In this document: positions 1 through 9,390 of the stretch, one piece after another
Layout of the letters: each line of letters opens with the position of its first letter
Numbering within the stretch: position 1 is the first letter of the stretch
Notes under the pieces: model-generated
What the model was told of the DNA's origin: nothing
What the model saw: the letters and a program-made list of their open reading frames with translations, nothing else
Databases searched by the model: none
From: Sabethes cyaneus
Lineage: Eukaryota > Arthropoda > Insecta > Diptera > Culicidae
Reading direction: 5' to 3'
NCBI RefSeq assembly: GCF_943734655.1
Contig: NC_071355.1
Coordinates: 235,752,027 to 235,816,026 of the forward strand
DNA length: 64,000 nt
Translations under genes and position numbers: made by a program

Positions 1-152
1 AAATGGCGTATGTAGTCAAACCAAAATCGTAACAAATTTTTAGTTACTCTCCGACGTTACGATTCCTTGAAAAAGCTTTAAAAATAAAAAGCGAAACGTC
101 GGAGGGTAACTGAAAATTTGTTACGATTTTGGTTTGACTACATACGTCATTT
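1..152. mobile_element. Foldback MITE (long inverted repeat)
   Basis: Bases 1-58 and 95-152 are near-perfect inverted complements, sharing the arm motif CGTATGTAGTCAAACCAAAA and ending in AAATG/CATTT, around a short A-rich loop. There is no coding capacity. The left end coincides with the window edge, so the true terminus and any target duplication cannot be judged. The superfamily is unknown; such hairpins are normally non-autonomous DNA transposons. Confidence 0.75.
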
Positions 153-250
153 CCCAAAGAAGTTACAAACAATAAGTCGAGATCATACTATGCTTTTACA
201 TTTTTTTCTCCACTTTGTGGCACCTGTTATAATGTTGTAATGATCAACTG

Positions 251-323
251 GTTTCCGTAGTGTAGTGGTTATCACGTCTGCTTCACACGCAGAAGGTCCC
301 CGGTTCGAACCCGGGCGGAAACA
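251..323 (+). tRNA. tRNA-Val (anticodon CAC)
   Basis: A complete cloverleaf can be drawn. The 7-bp acceptor stem pairs GTTTCCG with CGGAAAC, the D arm is GTG..CAC, and the anticodon stem TCTGC/GCAGA encloses loop TTCACAC with CAC at 284-286. The T stem is CCCGG/CCGGG around TTCGAAC, and discriminator A is at 323. It has no intron. The internal B box is at 302-312 and a TTTTT Pol III terminator at 331-335. It decodes GUG valine codons. A second copy lies at 11669-11741 on the other strand with one D-loop difference. Confidence 0.96.
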
Positions 324-330
324 TGCTAAA

Positions 331-335
331 TTTTT
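331..335 (+). terminator. Pol III T-run terminator of tRNA-Val
   Basis: A run of five T residues eight bases after the tRNA discriminator is the usual RNA polymerase III stop. Confidence 0.7.
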
Positions 336-1384
336 GTTGCGTATGTTTTCGTTTCTTTAACTATTTGCTACTGATTGTTTAATAAGAGCACCCATGTTGT
401 TCAAAATACCGTTATTAAAAAATAAAATAGGCCATTTAAATGGAAAATGCCATTTGGTTTGTATTTCCATCCTACACCCCTGAACCAATTTTTAAAAAAA
501 TCGATCGACGAATTTTTGAGTTACGCCCTTTTGAAGCTTTAAAGGGCAGATTGCTCATATGAAGTAAATAAAAATCTTCAATTACATTTCCAAAATGAAC
601 GTAAAACACAGCCGGTATTGATTTTTTATGCAGCATATGCCCATTGCCGACCATTCTAGGAGTTTTACGCTGTATTGGGACTAACCGGAAATGTCCCGGA
701 CGAAAAATCAATGACTGCTAATTTCCCGTTCAAAGCTTTCGAAAATTATTTCTACGGACATTTGGACCGATTTGAAGAGCCGAATCAGGTACGCCTAATT
801 ATTTAAAATAGTCAGCAATCCATTTTCCCAAATCCCGGAAGCCAATAGCTAATTTTACTCATCATTTTCCGCACATGGTCTGTAGGACCCGTTATTATAA
901 CCCTAAACCCGATTGGGTGGATTCCAAGAAACATCGCCACGTGGGTCGAACCTGGATACAAACGTCTGTTCCGGTATTCAACCGCAAATATTCCCGAAGG
1001 GGAGATCTGTTTCTGTCGGTACGAAGATCAAGTGCAATTGAGACGTAGCAGCAAGGACAGCGAAATTGAAGATATGTGCAGCGGCAGTAGCAGGATTCGT
1101 AGCACAAAAGCCGGTCGGCAGTATACCATACTAACCAAGCACGTGTAGGTGAGACTAAATAAAGTAGGTTATAAGGAAGTGGAGACCGTGATTTATCAGT
1201 TTAGTGTGATATCCGAAATCTTGATCAGCCATCCATTGTGAGAAGCCGGCCCTGAGAGCAGAAAAGCTACTCACGGCCACGCTATAGCCATTCAAAAAGA
1301 GGCAGATGAAGCACGCCCTCAGGATCGCCGATGGTGTCTGACCAGCGATCGAGGGTTCTGTCCTAGTCGATCCTCAACCGACTT
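336..1384. other. Unassigned DNA, no supported gene
   Basis: Short open frames here lack family motifs and splice context. The 1140-1384 part has fairly balanced composition and may be 5' debris of the RTE-like fragment that follows, but no protein motif can be read in it. Confidence 0.4.
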
Positions 1385-2010
1385 GTAATAAAAGCTGCCG
1401 GAGGAATGGATGGAAGGAGTTGTGTGTCTCATCTACTAAAAGGATTAACGGCTCGACCACTTCAACCATCGCGGTATAACACTGGTGAATACTGCCTACT
1501 AGATACACTCCCAGATCCTGTCACCGCTGTCACCGGCTGTCACCGATAGCACAAGGGTTCATAGGGAATTATCACCGAGATTTATTATCAGGCGGATTTC
1601 ATGTGGGTTCGCACCACTTTTGCCAAATTTTTACAATCCGCTAGATTTTTCAGAAAAGTCGGGAGAACGACGTGCTCGCGTATCATATCTGTATCAATTT
1701 CAAAGCAGCATACGATACAATCGATCAAGACTAGCTTTCGCAGATAATGCACAAACTTGGTTTTCCGGACAAACTCGAGTGATGAGTGTCAAGCGCATCT
1801 CGTGGAGGTAAAAGTAGAGAGGCGGAGGCGAAAAGCGGTAAGATACGATGGGCCAGACACAAACGTTAGGATGCCGGACAGTGCGACGAAAAGGGTTCTC
1901 TTCAACAACCCCATCGGCACCAGGAACAATGGGACACAACGGGCAAAATGGCTCGACCAGGTCGAAATGATTTGCGGCTTCTGAGACGCCCGGGAAATTG
2001 CGACAAGTTG
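1385..2010 (+). pseudogene. RTE-like LINE fragment, decayed RT and C-terminus
   Basis: Translated with frame changes, this reads as pieces of a non-LTR reverse transcriptase. Around 1395-1430 is a LPEEW-type segment. Near 1690-1725 is the motif-A region (NFKAAYDTIDQ, seen in a frame with stops). From 1840 to 1965 is the C-terminal tail with RMPDS.. and QRAKWLDQVE. Segments between these are deleted. The same tail recurs in much better condition at 20618-21122. The copy is 5'- and internally truncated and cannot be functional. The RTE/BovB-type assignment is by motif recall. Confidence 0.7.
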
Positions 2011-2034
2011 CCCAAGCTCGAGCTGAATAAAGAT

Positions 2035-2090
2035 ACAAGATCTGGAAGAGCACTTTGTAGGTGGCGCTGATTAGCGTAATTGCGCCATTT
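2035..2090 (-). pseudogene. Tiny minus-strand RTE-like RT scrap
   Basis: On the minus strand this reads GAITLISATYKVLFQIL, matching the GITLxNAAYKVLSxIL segment of RTE-like RT found also at 42145-42180. It lies directly after, and opposite to, the plus-strand fragment 1385-2010. Confidence 0.5.
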
Positions 2091-2579
2091 TTGCAGATGA
2101 GACCAAGTTTGCTATTATCTATATATCTATATATATCTGGATTTTGCCACAAACAGACAGAGATCAAAATCTCCCAGATATTTGGTAATATGCCAGATTT
2201 TCGTTTCTCCGTCTTCACTTTTAATTTCAGTCAAAATTTTACATCGTTGAGCAAAACTTCAAATATATTATACTAGCTGACCCGACAAACTTCGTATTGC
2301 CACAAATTAACCTGTGTTGTACATAAATCATGAATCTCGGATGATCTTTGTCACAATCTCGAGTTTTGCAAGCCCCCCAGTGGGCGGCGCTTCCGACGGC
2401 GGGTCACCGGCAACACTCGCGACCGTCTCGTCCTGAATGATCTAGTGTTACTATAGATAGTTTTTGTGGTCTTGTATTGACTAATGTTTTATGGAAGAGT
2501 CTCGAATTTCTCGAGTTCGATTAGTTTTTGAGTTTCCCAAAAATTTCTGTTTTATTTGTATGAGAGTCCATATCCCCCT

Positions 2580-3950
2580 ACCACAGGGGTGAGAGGTCTC
2601 TAACTATCGTAAAATAAATTCAAGACTCCAAAATCTCTCACATGCCAAATTTGGTTCCATTTGCTTGATTAGTTCTCGAGATAAGAGGCAATTTGCATTT
2701 AATTTGTATAGAAGCCCACCCTCTTAAAGGGGAGATGGGCCATAACTCGCTTTCTAAAGAAGAGAGGGGTCTCAATTCACCATAGAAAAAAATCTTGCGT
2801 CCAAAATCACTTACATGTCAAATTTGGTTCCATTTGCTTGATTAGTTCTAGTGTTATGAGGAAATTTGTATTTCGTTTGTATGAGAGCCCCCCCTCTTAA
2901 AAAGGTAAGGGGTCCTAATTCATCATAGAAAAAATGGTTGCCTCCAAAAACACCCACATGCCAAATATGGTTCCATTTGCTTGATTAGTTCTCGAATTAT
3001 GAGGAAATTTGTATTTCATTTGTGTAGAAGCACCCCCTCTTAAAGTTGGGAGGGGTCCTAATTCACCATAGAAAATATTTTTGCCTCCAGAAACCTCCAC
3101 ATGCCAAATTTGGTTCTATTTGCTTGATTAGTTCTCGAGTTATGAGGAAATTTGTATTTCATTTGTATAGGAGCCCCACCTCCTAAAGTGAAGAGGGGTC
3201 CCAGTTCATCATAGAAAAAAAAAATGTCTCCAAAAACACCCATGTGCCAAATTTTGTTCCATTTGCTTGATTACTTCTCGAGTTATGAGGAAATTTGTAT
3301 TTCGTTTGTATAGGAGCCCCCCTCTTAAAGTGGGGAGGGGTCCTTATTTACCATAGAAAATATTCTTGCCCTCAAAAACTGTCACATGCCAAGTTTTGTT
3401 CCATTTGCTTGATTAGTTCTTCAGTTATGAGGAAATTTGTATTTCATGTGTATAGGATCCCCCCCTCCTAAAACGGGGAGGGGTCCCAATTCATCATAGA
3501 AAAAATTTTTGTCTCCAGAAACACCCACTTGCCAAATTTGGTTCCATTTGCTTAATTACTTCTCGAGTTATGAGGAAAATTGTGTTTCTTTGGTACAGGA
3601 GCCCCTCCTCTTAAAGTGGGGAGGGGTCCTAATTTACTATAGAAAATATTCTTGCCCTCGAAAACCTTCACATGCCAAATTTGGTTCTATTTGCTTGATT
3701 AGTTCTCGAGTTATGAGGAAATTTGTATGGAAGCCCCCCCTTTTAAAGAGGAGAGGAGTTATAATTCCCCTTATAAAGAGGGGAGGGGTCTCAATTTACC
3801 ATAGAATAAATTCTTGTCACCGAAAACACCCACATGCCAAATTTTGTTCTATTTGCTTGATTAGTTGTCGAGTTATGCAGAAATTTGTGTTTCATTTGTA
3901 TGGGAGCCCCCCCTCTTAGTGGGGGGAGGGGTTTCAAAAAAAGCCAAAGC
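2580..3950. repeat. Tandem repeat, ~143-bp unit, 9 copies
   Basis: The anchor TTGCTTGATT (one copy TTGCTTAATT) occurs at 2661, 2833, 2977, 3120, 3263, 3405, 3548, 3691 and 3853. Spacings are 172, 144, 143, 143, 142, 143, 143 and 162 bases. Each unit carries a C-rich run (about GAGCCCCCCCTC), a GGGGAGGGGTC run and AATTCACCATAGAAAA. Copies differ by scattered substitutions and small indels; the first and last intervals carry extra sequence. Confidence 0.9.
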
Positions 3951-4034
3951 CTGGGTGCTAATTCCGTTATCGAAATTTGACCTTCTGTTTTTTATACGAC
4001 AGACTTCGCAACCAGCTGTTAGAATACAGGACAG

Positions 4035-4150
4035 TGCGGGGTCAGTGCTACGATCCTATTGACTCTAACAGCCTCTCCCAGTCGAGATTCGAACATACGA
4101 CGACTGGCTTATTAGACCAGCGTCTTACCTCGAGGCCAACTGGGAGGCTG
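4035..4150 (-). mobile_element. tRNA-derived SINE fragment
   Basis: On the minus strand an A-box-like TGGCCTCGAGG is followed about 50 bases later by a B-box-like GTTCGAATCTC in a tRNA-like layout. The stems do not fold into a good tRNA. It sits inside the dispersed repeat 2276-4304, which resumes after it, so it is a later insertion. Confidence 0.5.
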
Positions 4151-4304
4151 GAGGGGAGGGGTTTCTAACCATCACTAAAACCTTTCCTGGCCCCAAAAAA
4201 CCTCTACATGCATATTTTAATGCCGATTGGTTCAGTAGTTTTCGATTCTATAAGGAACATACAGACAGACAGACAGAAATCCTTCTTTATAGGTATAGAT
4301 TAAC

Positions 4305-4700
4305 AATATGGTTCACTTCGCAAAATCCCATATATATCTGAAAAGACGCAAAAGTAACACCCTGAGGCACATAAAAATCATGTGTTCTCGCTAATAACAT
4401 TTATCTTCAAAAAAAAAAAAATAAAATTCATTTCCTTTAGCAAATAAAAATTATATGTAAGCTTTTAACACTTATTTTTGGTGGTACATAAAAGCTATGT
4501 ATTTAATTCAAATGAAAATTATGGGCTAAACCTTAATGTTTATAGGCAAATTGCGTATAGCTTTTACATGCATTAAAATGTTCTTTAGAAGTTCAAACAA
4601 GAAAAGCGTTACTTGTAATATTGTAAATTATATATTTTTACATTATATTAATTAATTAAATACCTATGCCGCATCGATCACTGCATTCCTTGCGATTTGA
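4305..4700. other. AT-rich flank, probable 3' UTR of the small gene
   Basis: AT-rich sequence downstream (on the minus strand) of the two-exon gene. No clean AATAAA was found on the minus strand close to its stop, so the 3' end is unplaced. Confidence 0.35.
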
Positions 4701-4910
4701 TTACCGAAAAAGCCTGGCTGCAACTCCTGCAATTATCAATCCAAAGATCGGACCTCTTATAGCGTCGCTGGCCTTCTGATATGTCGTTCGCTGCGGGACA
4801 GTGTTCCTTAGTCTTTGCTGAAACATTAAACTTTATAATTAAAATGTTAATTAACAATTTTTGTTATTGATACTTACGTTGTACGTTGAGGTTTTAAGAC
4901 CTGACGCCAT
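4701..4910 (-). CDS. Two-exon gene for a 49-residue putative membrane microprotein
   Basis: Exon 1 is 4878-4910 (MASGLKTSTYN, 11 codons) and exon 2 is 4701-4817 (38 codons plus TAA). The intron 4818-4877 is 60 nt, typical of dipteran short introns, with donor AAC|GTAAGT and acceptor TTTCAG|CAA. The joined frame is open from ATG to stop, and the start has a good context (A at -3, G at +4). The N-terminal two-thirds is basic and polar. Residues 33-48 (GPIFGLIIAGVAARLF) form a short hydrophobic segment followed by a final Arg, like a C-terminal tail anchor of the ER or mitochondrial outer membrane; location and role are inference. The family is not recognised. The exons are richer in GC than the flanks. 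It lies between a dispersed repeat and MITEs and may be a host gene within or beside a larger one. The chance of both splice sites and the frame agreeing by accident is low but not zero. Confidence 0.72.
4818..4877 (-). other. 60-nt intron of the microprotein gene
   Basis: A minus-strand GTAAGT donor and TTTCAG acceptor bound 60 AT-rich bases. The intron is phase 0 (AAC|CAA). Confidence 0.7.
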
Positions 4911-5459
4911 CTTAATTGCCCGCGCACTGAATCAATGTGGCACATTTAAAGTATGTGTAAAAGCACATGATTTTCAACTATACGATATGAAACATAATCT
5001 TTATGGCAGTTCATATAAATATAATTTGTGAGCCATATACCTTTTATGGACTGACTCATAATAAATAAGAGATTTTCTTTTGATGTTTATGTTCAAACAT
5101 TTAAGTATAATGTTTCAAGTAACATGAAAAGTATGTGTTCAGCTCCTATAATTGTTAGGTTTAAATTTTTTTAAGTGTACCATGCTGGTTTCTTTGTTTA
5201 CATAACAAATGACTGAATCCAGCAAAGATTCAGGTGTTTAAACGGCATATTTGTTGTTTAAACAGCAGCATAACTGAATTAGAAAAGCCGTTATACCTGT
5301 AAAACGTGCAACACACACGCTACATTCGATATAAATGAAAAAGAAAATAGTCCAAAATGTAAACAAAGGCGCAACGCCGGTTTCTGTCAATTGACGGCAT
5401 AATGATTTGGTCTATTTCATGAATGCAAAAGCGATAGAGCTTCTTAATCGTGAATTGAA

Positions 5460-5584
5460 GATAGAACCAACAAAACGGCGAATGTCGCAAGCGCGAACAA
5501 ACCGAGCGAGAGCTGATTTTCTTAAGCTGGTCCCTCTCCCGTTTTGTTTACATTTCCGGCTTTCGCCCTTTTGTTAATTCTATC
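5460..5584. mobile_element. Imperfect foldback MITE
   Basis: The left arm starts GATAGAACCAACAAAACGG and the right arm, reverse-complemented, GATAGAATTAACAAAAGGG; both continue into an ACAAA.CG.G.GAG core. The same core (ACAAACCGAGTGAG) occurs in the cleaner hairpin at 25918-26055, so both may be one family. Confidence 0.55.
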
Positions 5585-5598
5585 TAGAATTGGCTAAA

Positions 5599-5606
5599 CT
5601 CTATAC
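5599..5606. repeat. 8-bp target duplication, left copy
   Basis: CTCTATAC here is repeated exactly at 5899-5906, on either side of the hAT-type MITE. Confidence 0.85.
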
Positions 5607-5898
5607 CAGGGTTGCCACATGCACAGATTATTCTGTGTTTAACAGATATTTGAAAGAAATCGCCTGTACAGAATCTGTATGCATAGAATACAGATTTTCG
5701 CCAAATTCCACAGATTAAACAGATTTTTGAGCTTTTACATGAGAGTGAAAGAGACGGAAATAGTCAGCAAAATGACTATCTATCTCTTTCACTCTCATTG
5801 TTTTGCATTGGACAGATTTTTGCACAGATATCTTTTCTCGGCGTACAGATTGTCAGATTTTTCCAACAAAAAACACAGGATTATATGTGGCATCCCTG
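5607..5898. mobile_element. hAT-type MITE, 292 bp, with 8-bp TSD
   Basis: The ends are CAGGGTTGCCACAT and, reverse-complemented, CAGGGATGCCACAT, flanked by a perfect 8-bp duplication CTCTATAC. CAGGG-type ends plus an 8-bp duplication are hallmarks of the hAT superfamily. The interior has a second palindrome (GAGAGTGAAAGAGA pairing with TCTCTTTCACTCTC) and several ACAGATT motifs. It has no transposase, so it is non-autonomous. Confidence 0.85.
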
Positions 5899-6154
5899 CT
5901 CTATACTGAAAGTTGAGTTGTGTCCGATAGACGTGTCGAATTTACGGTGTACATTGGTAACCTTTTATGCCGCTATGGCGCTAGTAGTCGTGTCTTCAGG
6001 ATTGTAGAAGAGTGAACTATATTGTTAATATAATATATTTCAAAACTTGCAAGTTGTTTCTCGAAAAAGTCCTTCTTGTCGGTCAAATTGATCGCTAGAT
6101 TTCTGCTAGATACTTTTATTTACCTTGACCAGATTTTCGACCTATTGGCAACCC

Positions 6155-6480
6155 TGGATGGGAAAAACTACACCTCCCATCGATTCCTCCGATAGTTTCT
6201 CCACTTCCCAAATTCTTGAAATTATGCAATGAAGTGTCGTTGCCATTTCTGCAGAGTTCTGCCGGTAGTCGGTCCTTTTCGGCGGTTCTACTAGTCTTTA
6301 GATAACTGATTTCTCGCCGTATCTCTTCGAGATATGGTCCGGGCCTCGTTTGTTTGCACTATACTAGGTCAACTTGTGTTCCGCCTTCGTGGTATTAGCC
6401 CGGAATAGTTGTTCTAGTTCTTCACGATCTCTGTCCTTCTTCTGACACTTTTTCCCTCTCAGGATCGTGGTAAACTGATT
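6155..6480 (-). pseudogene. RTE-like LINE fragment, EN-RT linker region
   Basis: Minus-strand frames show pieces of the region before the RT fingers (REELEQLF, then LHCIISRIWE-type sequence, with several stops). The closest relative in the window is 42118-42800, which reads the same order more clearly. Heavily mutated. Confidence 0.5.
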
Positions 6481-8560
6481 CGAGCTCAAGGAAATTTGGA
6501 TAAAATTTTAAAATTACAATATATTTAAAAAAAATGACACTGTTTATTGTTGAAAAGTAAGGATAAATGCTTTATGTTGATTTCAGAAGTTTTGGCTTGG
6601 ATTGTTAACAAAATTCTTGATGGTTTGTCAGTAAACTTCTTAATCAGTGGTAAAATTGTATATTCACAATTCTTTTGCCTTCATTTTAAAAAAATCCAAC
6701 AAAATGTCTATCTAATATTACGAACGTGGTTACGATTCTTCTAGTCACATCTCGTCACTCCCACATCGCACAGGAAATTTGTTCGACGAACATTTCCACC
6801 TGAATTGACATGTTCCGCCGACGAGCAGCGAAGCAAGAAATAAAAAAAAAATAAAGCTTTTACTCGATGGTGGTGAGGATTGTAAAACAAATAGTGACAA
6901 CGCGTGAAATATTTATTCCGAAAATTTTGCGTATTTTCGCTGCCCCAGAGTGTAAACACTGACTGTTGTGCGGGGGACGGGTGGGTGGCAGACAGGGAAT
7001 TTGTATGTTTGTATGATTCCAGCCTACCAGCAGCTATGCAATTAGGTTCTGTTTGCCGCCACGAGTTTTGATTATGTGTTTGTTTGTTTGGTTTTTTACA
7101 AGCCGAAGCAGGAAAAACCCGAATTAATCCACCTAGCGGCGTGACCTAGCCTTTCTACTGCCACAATAATCACTATTTAATTTCTCAGGAACATCTATAA
7201 TTAACTTGACTATATTTTTAAATATGTGTTCCGTATTCCTCAAAATCCTTGTTTGCCAGTAAAATTCACAACGTATTGCGTAGAATAATTATATTTTCTT
7301 TCCTTGGGTGCGTAAATACTTGTAAGCGTCATTTATGTTACTTGATGAACACCTTATTTAGTTTTATAATATTTACGTGATTTATCGAGAAATAATACAA
7401 AAGATAATTTTTACAGATTTGAATGAATATATATATAGAAAATTAGAAATTAACCCACTAACGGGTCTACAGACCGCCTTAACTTTCGGGATTCAGAGCC
7501 ATATACGAAACTTGTTTTGAATTGACAATTCAAGATTTTTTGATATTTTGATATTAATACCATGCGTTCAAAAGGTTAGCATCTTTGAAAAACAAGAGTT
7601 CAGAAAAATTATTATTATACTTCGCTTTTGAAGAAAAAGGATATCGACAACAAAATGATTAATCTCAAAATTTTACTATTAGTTTGCTTGGCTTCAATTT
7701 TGCAATATGTCTGAATTAGAAAAAATAACTAAATAGAGCATTAGATATGAAAAAGAGAAATTGAATTTTTTCTTAGCTGGCGCTCCTTCAGATAATTATT
7801 TTTGCATGAAAATCAAAACTTAAGCTTCTTTTGAATGTACCTTCATGAAAAGATAGTCATTAGCTTGATCGCATCGTTTTTACAATGTTAGAAGGTTAGG
7901 AAAACAAAATGAGGTCGAAAAATAGTGCAAAAGCTGCGCCATTAACATGCTTGAGAATGGGAAATATGATCGATATGATTTCCAGTGCTTGTCTTTTTTT
8001 GATTTATTTATTAAAACATGATACATGACATAAGACATCTGTCCTTTAAAATGTCACTAACGAAAACAAATCTTACAAAATTACTATCGTGCAACGTGTA
8101 CTTCCAATTTTTCATATAACATTTCTAAGCTCTAGTATCTATTGATTGAAAAGAGCATCTATTGATCAAACAGAATTTGTTTGAAATTTGTATAAATTTA
8201 TTTGGAAAAATCGTCTCACTAGTATTTTTAATCCTATACACTACTATATCTACATGCTTAAATTAACTGCTTTTCTTCGCTTTTTGCTTTTCTTGTACAA
8301 TTGTGAGTAACAGCAAGTGAACAAAATGACAATTGAAATCTGAAATCAAAGAAAAGAAAAAGCTTTTCGATTGAATCCCACTATTTAATATTTATTTGCA
8401 ACAGATACGTAGTTCGCCTACGACGCGCAGGCTTCATCAGTGTCTTATTTCAAAGCGTATACGTTTCGTATTCCATTAAGAGGCTTCAAAAACTTCAGTC
8501 AATTGACAAGTTTCTCACTTTTCTTGAATTTCAATGCAAATTTAAAAATTGCAAATTGTC
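6481..8560. other. AT-rich unassigned DNA
   Basis: No exon, RNA gene or coherent inverted repeat is supported. The stretch near 7120-7160 (TTAATCCACCTAGCGGCG, then CCTAGCCTTTCTAC) resembles mosquito interspersed repeat ends. Its CTTTCTAC is the complement of GTAGAAAG near 9374, so a larger element could span both, but this was not shown. Confidence 0.35.
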
Positions 8561-8583
8561 ATCACATACACACACATACATAT

Positions 8584-8616
<33 letters not shown>

Positions 8617-8675
8617 TACATACATACATAGATACATACATACATACATACACACATACATCACACACATTGCAT
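8561..8675. repeat. (CATA)n/(CA)n microsatellite
   Basis: A compound run of ACAT/CATA tetranucleotides with TATA and CACA interruptions. Confidence 0.92.
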
Positions 8676-8699
8676 ACAATCAACATTTGTTTTGATTTC

Positions 8700-9390
8700 A
8701 CACGTTTTAACGGTTTAATATACGGTGCTTAAGTGTGCTTACGGCGCTTAAGTTTATATAACTTTTGAATGAACCGTCCGATTTTAAATAACTCGGTTTC
8801 GTTTGATAGATCTCAGCAGTAATTTTCAAATAATCATAAAATGTGTGATGTTTTTCATTAAATTAATGCTTATATGTTACATAAATATGTTTTAAATACT
8901 ATTTTTTCACATTTCTTTATGTAACTTTCAAACTACAAGTCCAATCGTCATGAAATTTGGAAGTTAAGGGTTTGCAAGGCTCCTCTTTCATATGCAATCA
9001 ATTTTGTTCAAATCGGTTAAGAGACCTATGAGATAATGAAGTCCCATATTTTTCGTATTTTTATACATAACTTTTGAACTAAAAGTCCGATCAGTATGAA
9101 ATTCAATAGCGACCAATGGGACACCTAGACCTTTCATTTGACACTAAGAACATTAAAATCGGTCCAGCCATCTCCGAGAAAAGTGAGTGAGATTAAAAGC
9201 GTCACATACACACACACACACATACACACACACACACATACATACACACACACAGAAAATGCTCCGTTTTCGAAACTGAGTCGAATGGTATATAACATTC
9301 GGCCCGCAGGACCTTCTTTCCATTTCCGGTTTTCCAAGTGATTTCTATACCTTTATACTATATATTTATATAGTAGAAAGGCAAAAACAT
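8700..9390. mobile_element. Dispersed repeat with repeated TAACTTTTGAA module
   Basis: A module of the form TAACTTTTGAA.(T)AA(A).GTCCGAT, then an ATGAAATT segment, occurs three times with decay (near 8760, 8920 and 9065). It is followed by a (CA)n tract, ATGCTCCGTTTTCGAAAC and a terminal ATATATTTATATAGTAGAAA. This looks like a mosquito interspersed repeat; class unknown and non-coding. Confidence 0.45.
9205..9258. repeat. (CA)n microsatellite
   Basis: ACACAC with occasional CATA units, inside the dispersed repeat 8700-9390. Confidence 0.92.

Larger units (their letters stand above)
2276..4304. mobile_element. Dispersed repeat with ~143-bp internal tandem array
   Basis: The unit starts near CTGACCCGACAAACTTCGTA and ends in a CAGA-rich stretch (ACAGACAGACAGACAGAAAT) followed by TATAGGTATAGATT. 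Similar edges are, from general knowledge, common in insect interspersed repeats, but the class is uncertain. It has no coding capacity: both strands are open over short spans only because the repeat unit lacks stops. The middle (2580-3950) is a tandem array annotated separately, and a SINE is inserted near the 3' end. Confidence 0.55.

Noticed and set aside
1700..2218. 172-codon minus-strand frame
   Set aside because: It runs antisense through the plus-strand RTE-like fragment and only touches a real scrap at 2035-2090.
2915..3243. Repeated frames of GELGPLPTLRGGA type on the minus strand
   Set aside because: Same short peptide repeated because the DNA is the ~143-bp tandem array.
2580..3950. 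CRISPR-like array
   Set aside because: Repeats are 143 bp, contiguous and diverged, in eukaryotic DNA; there is no repeat-spacer layout.
6160..6170. Solitary hAT-like end (GGCAACCCTG) near 6154
   Set aside because: No matching left terminus or target duplication was found within a few hundred bases.
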